This document shows positions 1-12,400 of a DNA stretch of 64,000 nt, one piece after another. The position numbers were made by a program, and so were the translations under genes. This DNA comes from Byssothecium circinans (taxonomy: Eukaryota; Ascomycota; Dothideomycetes; Pleosporales; Massarinaceae), in contig ML977015.1 in NCBI GenBank assembly GCA_010015675.1, positions 83,450 through 147,449 of the forward strand. Direction: 5' to 3'. Position 1 is the first letter of the stretch. Each line of letters begins with the position of its first letter. Under the pieces are notes generated by a model that made no database searches, was not told the DNA's origin, and saw only the letters and a list, made by a program, of their open reading frames with translations.

Positions 1-2093
1 TGTCATAGCCTTCGTATAAAAGATCCTGCAATCCGAAGGCTCGTAGATGAACTGCAACGGCGTCTCAGATTTATCGCCTTCGCGGATCCCATCACGGAAG
101 TTAACGTTGGGCTTGGTACCTGCTGCTGCGCGGTGAAAGTGTGTGTTGTCCGCGTATTCACCTAGCTGGGTCTTATACAGCGCTTCGGCGTCGGTGGTGC
201 TGGTGGTGAGCTCGTTGAGGGCAATTTTGACGGTTTCTTGGATGTGGGAGTGGGGGTAGTTGTTGGTGCCCTTGACGCCGCCGACAGCTTGGGTGATTCC
301 AGGTTTCGCACGGCCGCCGAGAGAAATGAACTTGACGCCGGCGCGCTGCCGCATGAGCTCGGAGAAGATGGTACAGGTTGAGGCGCAGTAACCGTCGGTT
401 ACGACAATGACGTCTTCGGCGGCGAAGGGCTGGGGTTTGCTTGGAATTCCGTAACCGTGGAGGAGGATGCCCCGGGAGTTGTACTGGATATTCACATCGG
501 AAAGGTTCCAGTGGAAGAGATTGGAGAAGCTGTCGCCGTAGTTCTGAACAGGACCGTAGACAGCGGACCAGTTGGGGAAGTTCTTGCTATTAACATCGAG
601 ACTGGTCTGATAGTTCAGTGGGGACGAGACGACGTAGTCCTGGAGCCGGAATAGTTCCTTATCCTGCTCTTTTGGAAAATAGCCTCGTGGGAGAGACTCG
701 GAAGCCCGAGAGAAGTACTCACCTAGGAGATTGGTGCTTTCAAAGGCGCGGAAACGATCAGCAGCCGCATGATCGATGAGAGTGGGGAATAGCTGCTTGT
801 AGAGGTCGTAGCCCTGCAAAATAGCGCCTCCGCCATTTGCGGATAAGTCGATAACGAGCTTCTTCTTGCCGGCGGCTTTGGCTCCTGTAAGGAACTTCTC
901 TGCAGTTTGCTGGAAATCTTCGGCCACAGCTGGGCTCTGAAAGCTAGGCACCGAGAGGACGGCAACGTCAGAGTACTCAGTGGCATCTAGGTAATATCCG
1001 CCGATAAGATTTTTGGCCTCGCGGATCACTGGAGGTGGGTAACCTGGGGCCGGAATTGCGGTAGCAGCGGTCTCCGAAACACTCGACGACCCGGTGGAAG
1101 CAGCAATATGCTTTTGGTACAGAGATTCACCGTCCGTGATGCCATCGAAGGACACTAGAACTTTGGCATAGTTGTCGAACTTGTATGTAGTACCATTCTC
1201 GAATACAAGCTCAGTGCTAGCTCCAGGATAGGACTGCAAAAGTCAGTCAACCAACCAAGTTTCCAAACAGTGGAACCGTACCCAACGACCTCGACCACCC
1301 CCAGCGAAGGTACCTACTCCAGAACCTACAGGTCCAAGAGATACAGTAGCGAGCTCATAGAATAAATTGTTGTAGAGCGCATCACGATCTTGGACCGAAC
1401 CATGTTGTGCCCATGTTGCAAGATAATCTGTCGCATTCTCGCCGTTGATCTTGCTGATGGCCGAGGATTTGAACGATGAGTTTGAGAAAGACTCAGCTAG
1501 AACGTCGGAGTAGACGTAAGGCTTGGGCAGCTCTTTTCCGTCTGCCGAGACTGACACGAGGGGAGCAGGTCGCGCCCAGTTGAATATGCCGCCGACAGAG
1601 TCTGGGACATAGACAAAGTGACCATCGTGGGTGCTTTGCGTAAGGGTGTAGAGGTCGACGCCGAACTAGTACAAAAGTCAGCACTGATCATTAGCCACGG
1701 TGAATAGAAACTTACCTCATACTCATTGGCGTACCCTCCCTTCTCAACCTTAGACCTGATTGCATCGTATTTGGCCCAAATATCGACTCCAGGTTGAACT
1801 TTTTCTGCGTACTCCTTTGGCGGGTTTTTCAAGAAGGCAGTGGTCGACTGCCACCTGAAGTACGGCTTGATTGAATCTAGGAGCTTCAAAGCCTCTTCAT
1901 TCTTGATCGGTACACTGGTGAGGCATTCGTACGCAACTGAGGCAGGTACAGTGGGCTGGGCAACGTTCGGTTGTGCAGCTACTGCCGCGCTCACTTGTGC
2001 GCACGGAGTGGACGCATCCTGCCTCGGGTGCAGAGGCGAAGCGATAGCGATTGAAGTGAGGGAAGCTATAGCAAGTCGCTTTGAGGAAACCAT
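1..2093 (-). CDS. secreted S41-family (CPAF-like) peptidase, C-terminus cut by window edge
   Basis: Predicted secreted serine protease of the tail-specific protease/CPAF-like S41 group found in fungi. The N-terminus begins MVSSKRLAIASLTSIAIAS, a typical signal peptide, followed by a short pro-like segment ending in RQD. Introns at 1666-1715 and 1234-1281 (GT...AG, both phase 0) join three exons; reading then stays open to base 1. In the last exon I see VIDLSANGGG, the usual S41 strand before the active site, and TDGYCASTC, in which the Ser is the expected nucleophile. A possible further in-frame intron starts at 722 (GTGAGT), but reading through also works, so this is unresolved. The gene runs off the left edge, so the C-terminus is missing. 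It is the first of three minus-strand genes for secreted proteins. The family is confident from the motifs; the substrate is unknown. Confidence 0.85.
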
Positions 2094-2998
2094 AGCGACG
2101 ATGTCTCAAAGGAAGGGAAGGGTGAAAGGACCGGCGGTGGGCAGAGCATCCAGTTGTGCAAAGCAGTATCTGCCTTAAATAATTCTAACAAACTCATATG
2201 CCTGTCTGTAGATACCGCGGGCCTGGTCCTTTTGCGATCAGGGAAACTAGTTCGGTCGGTCCTTCTCCTGATTCGACAAGTATTTCAGGACCCATCAGAG
2301 CTTTTGTTGTTTGGTGTTCGTTAATGCATGCTACCCTAGTCGGACGGGGGGTTTCTAGCGAATCAGCATGGTGCTCTATATTCAGCGTTGCCTAAATAGG
2401 AAGCTTGCAGTGGGATTGCTGCTATTACTGTAGAAGGTTTTTGAATAAACAGGAAACGTTAACGGGAATGCTAGGCTACTGGCTCACGCGCGTGAGGACC
2501 ACGGCTACTGTCAATATTAGCTGTAGTCCTATTTCGAATTTCAGCTTACAACCTTGGAATAATCGGGTGATTCCGGTTGAACTTAGCAAGGCAACATTTG
2601 GATAGATGTTCATGTCGTGGCGGACACGAGAAAATGGGCGAATATCCGGGGAGACTTTTAGGAAAAGAGACTTAAACGAGTTAGTGGACATCGATCTCCC
2701 TAAATCTCCAGGACTCGCATCAAGTTTCAACATCTACGGGTCCCAACAAGATACCTTGTCAGCTTACTTGGTACAATAAGGACCGAACACTTACTTATGC
2801 CAAACGCTGTTTCTCTACGGTAGCGATACTGAATTTCTGCTCTTTCACCATCTTGATTCCAGCATGATAATTCAGGGAGATTAAAAGGCGACAACTGGCT
2901 GAGCAACGGTCATGGCGTGCTTGTAGATATTGTGCAGCGATGGGCGAGTGGAAGATATCGATGGTTGGTGGAATGACGGGATAGAGAGGACACTAAGC

Positions 2999-3158
2999 CA
3001 CTTGTGGAAAGAGGTCACGTGTGCCATTCGCACCCCGCAATTAGGTATGATGACTAAGGTGCCGTTTATGAATAGACCAGCAGACAGAATTCTGCTCTTA
3101 AAATAATGATAGGAAGTCTACACGGGAAGTGAATTAGCTCAAACTCTCAGCTTCAGCA
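2999..3158 (+). repeat. diverged direct repeat, copy A
   Basis: This segment aligns by eye with 3365-3529. Shared blocks in the same order include AGGTCACGTGT, ATGACTAA, AGACnAGCAG and GAAGTGAAT, followed by a related TC-rich stretch ending in a GCATC/GCATT block. The copies differ by several small indels and by substitutions that include several G/A differences. There is no open frame and no terminal inverted repeat. It could be a local duplication or a relic of a dispersed element. Confidence 0.7.
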
Positions 3159-3364
3159 TTGTAACATTGGAGAAGGACAGTCACGTTACGAAGCCTCTTC
3201 CAAGGTTGACACGGTAACAACGACTTGTTAACCGCCTTCTACAACATATTTAACGTGTCTAAAAGGCGCTAAACAGCATTTATACTCTTGAAAGAAAACT
3301 AAACAGTCTGTCTCACGGGCAGTTAACTGGAAGTTTCCAGGTATGCGGCCGGCTATTTTGAGGT

Positions 3365-3529
3365 CACTTACGGAAATAGGTCACGTGTATAGTCCTTGCA
3401 CCTGAGATGACTAAAATACCGCTCAATGAAAAGACAAGCAGGTATTGTTCTGGCATTGTATTCAAAAGAAAAAAATGAAGAAAAAGAGTCTGCATAAGAA
3501 GTGAATCAGTTCACACCTTCGGCATCAAG
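3365..3529 (+). repeat. diverged direct repeat, copy B
   Basis: Second copy of the segment at 2999-3158, about 365 bp downstream and in the same orientation. It ends about 60 bp beyond the stop codon of the minus-strand GH114 gene, so it probably overlaps that gene's 3' UTR or terminator region. The CACGTG core is kept in both copies (3016-3021 and 3382-3387). Confidence 0.7.
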
Positions 3530-3589
3530 CCACATGCGCACTTTCGAGACCAAAGCACCCGTTGGCAAAACACAAAAAGATCATGGACC

Positions 3590-4842
3590 TCAGTCGTGCT
3601 TTCCCCATCCGTGGTGGTGGTGGTAGTGGTGGTGACCACGATGCGGCTCATAGTCCTCCTCGTCCTCACCTCCGTTCTCTTCAGCATCACCATCGTCCTC
3701 ATCCTCATCCTTGTCCGAAGCAGTCTCACTCGGCTTAGCACCTCCCCCAGTCTTCGAAGATTTCTTCACAGAGACCAAAGAAGAGGAGGAGCCCAACGTA
3801 ACACTCGGCCCAGGTACCGCCGAAACCGTCGCCGAAACCGTCGGTCTCCCCACCGACACGGATCTACTTGCCGCACCTTTCGTCGCCGACGCCGATGCAC
3901 CCCCGTTCGCCGACTCGGAAGCAGCAGCTAGACCCACAACCGGTGCACTACTTCCTTTACACTGCCCGCCCAACCTATTCAGCGCCTGGTCCCCACTCTT
4001 ATTCAAGATCGTAAGCGTCACACCAGCAGGAGAATCACACTTATTACCCCCATACTCGATATTAAAGACAGCCTTATCAGCCGCAGTGAAGGGTTTGTAC
4101 AGCGCGCACTCATTGAACTCATGACACTGTTCATTAACCGCAAACTGCACGACATCGAGGACATCGGGGATGAGCTCGAGGGCGTTCTTGAGACCGATGG
4201 CAAGGTCAGCAGCAGAGGACTCGTGCGCGAGGAATTTGACATAGGCGGCGTAGTCGGCTTGCTTATAGCCCCAGCCATCTTGGTTACCGCTCTATCATTG
4301 CTGCATTAGAAATATCCCCACAAGGTATTGGCGCTCGAAACACAGCATCAGGACTTGAGACTCACGAAACCGTCAACGTTATCAGGATCCACCCCATCAC
4401 ACCCCTTCTCCCTCGCCAACGCAATCCGCCTTTTCATAACCTCCCTAACACTCCCGCTCTTAACATCGACCCAATTCTCGCCCGGCCAGTCCTCCATCGC
4501 CTTTCCAATATCGCTAGCCTGGAAACTTTCCGTGTCCGCGCGCCAGTCCTCGCGCGTCCCGGCGGAGAAATAGCAGAGGACCTTTTTGCCCGAGGTTTTG
4601 AGGTCGGCGATGGTGGCGGCATCGGTGTCGAAGAGGTCGATGTCGATGACGGAAAAGGCAGCGGAGGTGGTGAGGCTTTTGATGTTTGTGGTGCCTTTGT
4701 TTAGGAGGATGTCGAAGGTTGTGCCGGCGGAGAAGGCGGTTGGGGGCGCTGCGCGGGGGGAGAGGGGGGGCTGGAAAGGGTGGGCGATGGATAGGGGTGC
4801 TGTGATGGCGAGAGCGAAGGCGGTGGAGGTGGAGATGTACAT
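3590..4842 (-). CDS. secreted GH114-type endo-alpha-1,4-polygalactosaminidase-like protein
   Basis: Predicted secreted glycoside hydrolase of family GH114, whose known fungal members cut alpha-1,4-galactosamine polymers such as galactosaminogalactan. Two exons (4842-4366 and 4291-3590) around a 74-bp intron give 391 aa. The start was set at the ATG (4842) that begins a signal peptide (MYISTSTAFALAITAPLSIA); upstream ATGs give no signal peptide. Family features are FDILLNKG, SVIDIDLFDTDA, KVLCYFSAGTREDWRAD, CDGVDPDNVDGF and, across the splice, NQDGWGY. The acidic residues in the VIDIDLFD and DGVDPDN segments are the likely catalytic or binding ones. After the catalytic domain (about residues 30-260) comes a low-complexity Ala/Ser/Val tail, then an Asp/Glu-rich stretch, then a His-rich end (HHHYHHHHGWGKHD), which may bind metal or the cell wall. 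The tail is unusual; the catalytic call is confident. Confidence 0.87.
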
Positions 4843-6824
4843 CTTCGACAGAACGCGCAAAAGGAGCGAGGATTCGCCAGAGACAGAGAGAGAGAGGGTG
4901 ATAATGAAGTGAACAAGACCAATTCGATTGGCGAGACCAAGTTCTTCCAACGACAAGTCTGCAAGACAAAAAGACCAAAAAGCACAAGTATAAAAGAGCG
5001 GCAACGATCAAGATCGCAAAGACGAGAAAAAGAGTGTATACTAGTAGAAGGCAACTTACTCGTGGCACAGCAGATGCAGCACTTTATACTCAAACAAAGT
5101 ACAGTACAGTGTATAGTACTCCGCAAACCAACCATACCATCCATCCCATCCCGTACAATCACACTCCCGCACAACTATGATCCTCACCTGCACATCACCC
5201 CCTCACATCTCACACCCATTTACGTCAGACCTCACGACACCTGCACATCCAAAATAACGGTACCCAAACACCTCGTCCAGCAAAGCGCGCGCCTGCTCCC
5301 CATTCCCCACACCACACCTCAGACCCCGCGCCCAAAACAACCCACGTTAACAGCAAAAGCCAAATAAGTGCTTGCGCCTGTAGAAAATGTACTGTAGAAG
5401 CTTCGTGCGAAGCCGGGGATCACGAGCAGCTTTCCTTTTTTTTCAGGACCCCCGTTGGATCTTAGACATTGGCACACCGTTAACGATCCCAGCGGATGAA
5501 AAGAAAGACGGAATCTGCACTGCAGCGCAGGTATACATATGGGTGAACGGAGATTACAAAAGGGCAAGTTCGAGAACTTTCGACAAGTTCAGTTCATTCG
5601 GTGTTCGGTGTTCGTTGGAGGTGGGGTGGGAAGCGCTATGCGACTGGATCCTACATTAAAATAGACGCCCCGATGCAAGGCACCTGCAACCTCATATTGA
5701 AGATATTACCCGCACCCTAAAAGACATCAGCACCACAACATCAACGTCAGCACCCACGTCTCACATAAACAAGCCCGGTTCCCTCACCACCACCACCACC
5801 AATCACGATCACGCCTCTTCCCCACCGATCAAGAACCCCCCCTCTGCAATCAAACTACCGACATAAAAAACATTGACGCGACACACGCCTCTCACACCCG
5901 TCCCATCAACTCCCACAATTACCCTTTGTACTCCGTATGATCAATCTCCTGAATACCAAGGTACAGTTAATTCATTTAATTCATCAGCAAATAAATAGAG
6001 TATGCGCGCGCTCGGGAACCCCTGTTTCAAACAAACGAACGAATAAATAACCCTAACCCCCAACCAGCAACCACCATCGCACCACCGGGCAACCCGTGCC
6101 ACCGGGCCACCATATCTATCCCAAACGAACACATAAGCGCAAAAATCCCTAAAACGACAAACGACGCTGAAAGCGGATGTATCCAGCGATGTGGTTCGGT
6201 CCGGTTCGGTCCTGGCATCTCGACAACTCTTCCGCCTAGACTCAATTTGACCGAGTTTGATTTCAACCTTATTCTTTGAGAAAGAGGTCCAACTAAAGGG
6301 AAGGGAAAATCGAGAAAAAAGTCTAACCAACACTTCTGGGCTCTGCGCTTTAGGGTCTGGGCGCATCATCGCCGAAGAGTCATAAATGGATGGATGAACG
6401 TGACGGAAATCAAAGCGAGTAGTACGTCATATCAGAAAGTCTGTGGATGAATTTAGACTGAGTCATTCAGACTCTACCCAACAATGAAAGGAAAAAAAGT
6501 CCGTGTAGGCATGCAGCTCCCCCATGCTTTACCGAGAGCCCATTAATGTCACTCTACCAATGCAACACCCTCCATCACACATGCTCCTATATAACCCAAA
6601 AAGAGATGCCCGTCATCTAGAAGAGTAGGAAGAATATCAAGCCAACAGCCAAAAGCCGAGCACCAAGAGGTGCTTCGTTTAACATTTCTGTCCAAGATGG
6701 CGATCGTACTGCCTGTCTAGCACTAGAAATGACGTTCCTTTTGCTCAGCTTGTGGAACTGTACAGAGACGGGATTCCTCCTAGTGATGCTGACGATGCAT
6801 AAGAATGAGGGAGTCATTCTGGGC
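4843..6824. other. intergenic region
   Basis: No supportable gene. It holds the promoter and 5' UTR side of the GH114 gene, with a short GA-rich tract near 4870-4900, and the 3' side of the copper radical oxidase. A copy of the half-palindrome GTACTCCGTA lies at 5928-5937. The open frames seen on both strands lack starts, splice partners or recognisable motifs. Confidence 0.6.
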
Positions 6825-9420
6825 TTACGAGACCATGACAAACTGTCCAATGGCAGGTACACCGTCGACCAACACGTAGACAACATAGGGACCTGGAGGT
6901 GCGACGTTCTTATTCGGCGGCATCTTGACGGTGATGGTCTGGCTGGTGCCGGCGGCGTTGAAGCCCTCGGTATCGAGGAAGGCCATACGGTGACCCATAT
7001 GGACGGAATGGGTAACGAATCCACCGTAGTAGAGGGAAACTTTGACGGCCTTGGAGCCGACAGGGTTCTTGAACGTGATGGTGAAGGTGGAACCGTCCGC
7101 CTTCAGGTCCTTGCTGGAGAGTACAACGTCAGAAGGACGCGTGGGGTTGCCCTGGAGGTAAGGAGGGGTGTAGATCTCGTTGCGGAACTCAGTGACGTAG
7201 GGGTGGGCCGCATCGGGCTGGAGCATAGGCATCTCAACCGGGTTGGAACCAGAGATGAGCAGAGTTCCGTCGAGCAAGAGAAGAGCCACACTGTGGTAGA
7301 GACGCGCAATGGTAGACTTGGGACCAGTAGACCAACGCCTACCGAGAGGCTGAGCACCGTCGTAGATCAAGACATCAAGTGAAGGATCGCGAGCTATGTT
7401 GAAGCCTTGGGCGCCCTCCTTAGCGCCGTTGACCCAGATGACAGTGCCGTCAGCAAGCAGAGTACCCTCAACCATACCACGTCCCTCGGGCATTGAGTCC
7501 ATCTCCCAGGCTGGGTTGGTGGCAAGTGGCTGCATACGGCCACAAGAAGGGTCACCGGGAGCGGTAATGTCCTGGTACGGTCCTCCGCCACATATGACGA
7601 CATCAGGAGCCCAGTTGTTCGAGCTCGATAAAGGCAGGAGGACAGAGCCACCAGTGTTGGGGTAGGTGCGATAGGTACCGGGAAGATCAGGCAAGGTACG
7701 GACAACAGTGCCGCCGTTGACGTTGAAGATCTCGGCCGACTTGGAAGTCATGACGAACAGGTTCCCGTCGTTGAGCAGGTGCATGAATGGGTACATGTAG
7801 TAAGGCTGGTTTTTGTCGAGAATCTCCATCGTGATACTCTGGCCTTGAGGGGTACCGTCGGCGTTCAAGATCTCATAGGTTGGGTTGTTGTTCTCAGGCT
7901 TTGAGGGATCAAGGCCGTTGAGAGAGCCCGAAGCAACGAAGATCTTGGAGTCAGGCATAATCTGCACGGAAGCGTACCAACGGGGAGTGTTGAGTGAGGT
8001 CCCCGGCTCGTCCCAGGCTTGGCCGTCGAGAGAAGCATCATTGGCAGAGCGCCGAAGGAAGCGAATGCCCTTGAATCCGTCGCCAACAGTGGGATCTATG
8101 AAGTCCAAAGGAGCATTTCCACCGAGAGAAGCAAAACGACCATCAGCAAGGAAGATACCACCGGAGCAGAAGGCGTTCGTCTTGTAGGCGAGTGGAGTGA
8201 GCTGCTGGGTCGCAGGATCGTACTCGGACGAGTAGGCAAATTGTCCGTTGGGGAGCCTGAGCTCAGTGTAGTTTTCAACCTTGTCCAAAAAGACGACCTT
8301 GCCGTTGGGCATTAGACCAGCATGCATGGCGGGAACACCGGAGCGACCTTTGATCTCGAGAGTGCCGGGCTTCTGAGCAGCCGGGGCAGGGCTCGCGGCA
8401 GGGGCAGGAACGGCAGGGCCATTGGTACATGGTCCCGACTGGCAACCCTCACCGCAGTGAGCGGTGGTGTTTCCACAGTAGCCGTACATGGAGCAGCATG
8501 ATCCCTGGGCCCAGTTGCCACAGACGGTGTTGCCGAAGGTAGCGCCACAGCTACCGTCAACGGTAGGGACACCGGTGGGGTTGGAAGCAGCGGTCGAGGG
8601 TACGCCCAGCACAGGCTCGCCAGATGTAGTCGTGGAAGGAGGACGAGTAGCGGTAGCGGTGGGAGCAGCAGAGGTGGCGGGAGGGGTGTCTTTGCAGCCA
8701 TTCTGGCAGCCATTGGCGACGAGACAGTGTCCGTCAGTAGAACCACAGTAACTGATACATGTCAGCCAGTGTCACTTGACGAGGGATATTTACATACCCA
8801 TATGATGAACAGCATCCACCATATGGTCCGTTGGCGTCGCAAGAGGAGCCTCCAAATTCATTGCCACATCGGCCATCGGCTCTAGGAGCAGCCCCTCCCG
8901 GCAAGGCACCCGTACTGGGGGGTGCATCCGTGTTCGTGCAACCTGAGAGGCAGCCGCCACCGCAATGGGCAGGCGTGTTGCCACACTATTCAGGGTCAGT
9001 GACACGCAATGCATGTGGGTTTGAGACACTATACCCATCCGTACTGGCTGCAGCACGTGCCGGTGTAGACGGTGCTGTTGGGATCGCAGAGAAGATTGTT
9101 GTGGGCGGGACCACACTGGCCATCGGTGGAAAATTGCTGGTTCTGTCTCTTCTCTGGAACGTTCCTCTGGAAAGACCTTGATGGCGAATGGCGGTGGTTG
9201 GTGTTGGGTTGGCAACTGTCGTTGGTCAGTCTGCATTTCAAAAGCTAGCCGTCGCGGTGTCAGCCTACGTATTGTCCTCCGTGCACGACTGTCCAGTCAA
9301 GCACCGGTTGGGCTCGAGAGCCTGAGCTTCGAATGTGCAGTTGGGGTTAATCCATTTGAAGTTGATGTTTGCGGTCGCCAGACTGGCGAAGGCGCCCACG
9401 GTAAAGAGAGCGGCCCTCAT
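6825..9420 (-). CDS. copper radical oxidase (AA5, glyoxal/galactose oxidase-like) with three CBM18 modules
   Basis: Predicted secreted copper radical oxidase that oxidises aldehydes or alcohols and releases H2O2. Four exons (9420-9269, 9230-9035, 8985-8798, 8751-6825) add up in frame to 820 aa. The first intron (9231-9268) is only 38 bp, so that junction is the least certain. The signal peptide is MRAALFTVGAFASLATA. Three Cys-rich chitin-binding (CBM18, hevein-like) modules follow, with CCSQYGWCG, CCSSYGYCG and CCSMYGYCG cores. After a Pro/Ala linker comes the seven-bladed kelch-type oxidase domain. Expected catalytic features are present: NAFCSGG (Cys for the Cys-Tyr cofactor), RLYHSVALLL (axial Tyr and His) and THSVHMGHR (Cu-ligand His), then a C-terminal immunoglobulin-like domain (PPGPYVVYVLVDG). 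The chitin-binding modules suggest it acts on or near chitin surfaces. The substrate cannot be read from sequence. Confidence 0.92.
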
Positions 9421-12400
9421 GGTGGAATCTGAGCAAAGGTAAGCGGCCGAGAGGAGCAACGACGGACGGATAGCTGGTAGACCATGTAGGAGGAAATACT
9501 GGGCTTAGGGGTGATGTGGAAAGAAGATGCAGGAGACGGGAAGAGAACAACAAGGTGAAACATGGTATGCAAGCCTTCTGGTGAAATGTCTGGTGGAGCA
9601 GGAATGGTACGTGGATTGGTTGGTGGTGCTGTGGCTGGACGCGCTTTCCCAAGATGTTGTGTCTATGACTCCATGACTCCATGATGGCGGATGGAGGAAA
9701 GAGCAAAAGAGAAAAGAGGCAGTAGCGCTCAACGACGGAAGGAACGAGCATTGAAGAGTAGGCTGCCGTGAAAAGGTTTATGCTTACCTGATGCCGAGTC
9801 TCACAACAGAAGCTGGTCTCTCGGATTATAAGAAGTCGCCGTTGTGCGGGTGTAGTATTAATTATCTGGGGTTGAATATGTGAACGAGTGTGGGGTTGAA
9901 TATTAGACTAAGGTGCAAACGAGAGGATGTGCCAACGAGGACACGAACGAAGAGAGAGCTGAGCTGAGGCAAGGGGCCGACAGCGCGAGAAGGTGAGGGT
10001 GAGGGTTTTTAAAGTGAGGGCGAGCGACTCTTGTATGGACGCAGGTACGCGGTGCTAGGCGCACCTTGCCGCCTTGAGTTTGGATCATGGCTCCGCGCAA
10101 GCCGAGCTGCTGCTGGTGGGCAATAATAATAGCTCTCTCTAATTTCCTCTGAAGCACCGCCGATGTAATGGCCGGCCAAACGGATCGGCGCAGGGGAATG
10201 AGTTCCTATTTCAAGTCGGACACCAGTGAGAGGACGAGAAAGGCTCAAGGCGAGGTGTTTCATTTTCATTCGGTAAGTGGACACGAGCTGCCTGCTGCCA
10301 CGGGCGCTACATGTGGGCCGCGAGCCGGTATCACTGCCACGATGCAAGGTGGTACAGTACATGGAGGGAGTAAAAACCAGAGCCGCAGACTGCTCCGTCA
10401 CAGTGTCTACCGGGAGTGCTGCGTGCTGTATCTGTCCTCAAAATGCCGGCGTGAAGCGGAGGCAGAGGACCGCAGGCTGGATTCTGTGGTGCTGCCCAAA
10501 AAAGAACGAAAAGCTTGACTGCAGTCAAGCATTTCCGCCGCTTTCCTTGGAGGCTGATTCGGCCGCTACCGAGCCCCTGAACGTCATTGGCGCCCGAATG
10601 GTCCTGGGCTGACCCCGCAATTTTTATGTACTAATCCTTCTACAGTTAGCGCCTACCAATCGCGCCTGCCCCTGACACTTGGCATTAGTCGTGGCATTCA
10701 GCCCTTCAAGTTCCAACCAAACATCATGATGCAACGTCAACAAGAACCTGCCGAGGCGCCGCCGGATGCCATTGCGTTTGATGCTCATTACCACATGCTT
10801 ATTGCAACGATGCCGCTCGTTGACTGTTTGTGGTGATATGAGACGAAGGCTTTAAGCCATACGAGCTGCGCTACTGATTTTCTCGTACCGCATCCTGCTG
10901 TCCCTGCCGGCTGCTTGACTCCACAGTGATCATCGCGGTGCGCCTGTCTGCGTGTTTCCTGTTCCTGTTCCTGTTCGAGAGACTACATGGGCTTTGTATT
11001 CCCTCTTCCGTCCAATCCTATCGATCCCTACCCGATTTGAAGACCGGCTTCATGCCAATTGCCGTCTCCGCCTGTGTGCCCGATTCTTGGAAGTCATCGC
11101 CCCTACATCACTAGCACAATGGCACCAAAAGACCATCGCTCTCTCACTCTGCGTGTAGCTATAAACAAGAACCTGAGTGCCCAAGTTTCACCCCTCGTCT
11201 AGCTCAGGCCGAGACATTGCATTTGTTGCTCCCCGCGAGCGTCTTGTCACCAAACCGGGAAGCTTTGCCCACTTCCGACAGCGGTATTGGAATCGTCTGT
11301 CCCGTCTTTGCGTCCCGGGCGAAAACCGTCTGTGGTCCATTCGTAGAAGTAGAAGCGGCAGCTGTCTTAGGCCACGTGCGTAGTTCAGCCATCGGTTGGA
11401 GCGATTGAGACCTGGACAACGGGTACGATCTGCCGTTGTCCTCGCTCGACGCAACGCTGGACTTCTTGTTCTTGGACCGCTTCTGATGCTTGTTTTCTTT
11501 ACAGCCGACTTGATGGTGCTTATTATTAACTGGTGGCCTTCGCCTATCCGCGTTAATGACGGCGTGAGGGGTGACCGTATCGACTCCGCATGGCGTAATG
11601 GACGGGTGGAGAGGGTTTAGCAGGCCGCTAGGATCATGTGCCGCTCGATCGAAGCTGCAAGACGAGAACTTGGTGAAGGACCTGTCGCCGCATTTCCACT
11701 ACGCCTGCATTAGTCCTATTGCTGACTAGAAGTCAAGGAAAGCCACTCACAATTCTCAGGACCCAATGGCACATGGTCGATGTTCCTCTGCTCGGTTGGC
11801 TTTCTCGTCTCCTTCAGATTGGCTGGAGAATGAGACCTATCTCGCATCTTCACACAATCTCCCCGTCCTCGTCATTTCTACAGTGCAGACTCTTCTCACC
11901 GCTCCTTCTGATGCGTCGTTGCTCTACAGAGAGCATGCCGGCAGCCGCGCGCTGTCCACAACGAAGCTGGGCGAACAATCACAGCGGTTTCGGGATCGAG
12001 GCGAGATCCATCAGCACAAGGCGATTCGACAGCAGCGGCAGAGCAATTTTAAAAGAGGCTTGCGAGGCTGAAGGGAAGGAAGGATGGATATATCGCCAAG
12101 GTGGACAACACAGCAAAAACACCTCCTGACTCACATCAGCCCAATCTCTCAATTGAGCGTTCGGCATACGAGTGGCTTCTCGGCTCCAGAAGCCATGTGT
12201 GCCACACCGTCTGCTGTTGACAGCTCGTCTCCAGTCATGCACGCTCCCGAAACATGTGCCTCTCCTCACGAATGACAGCTTGGCAAAAGGCTATCTGCTT
12301 TGGCCATGGAGAAAAAGGACTTACACAAATCCACGCCGCCACTCTTCGATAACCCTTCTCAATCCCAAATCCTTACCACCGCGGTCCCTTAAACCCCGTT

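Larger units (their letters stand above)
2094..3589. other. intergenic region with a diverged direct duplication
   Basis: No supportable gene. The short open frames here have no family-like features and no splice partners. The main content is two related segments (about 2999-3158 and 3365-3529) described separately. The stretch next to 2093 is the promoter side of the S41 gene; the stretch below 3590 is the 3' side of the GH114 gene. Confidence 0.6.

Noticed and set aside
6040..6070. CCCTAAC-like telomeric repeat
   Set aside because: Only one or two imperfect units are present, with normal sequence on both sides.
10726..10836. 36-codon ORF with two ATGs
   Set aside because: Too short to judge and without motif, signal peptide or splice signals.
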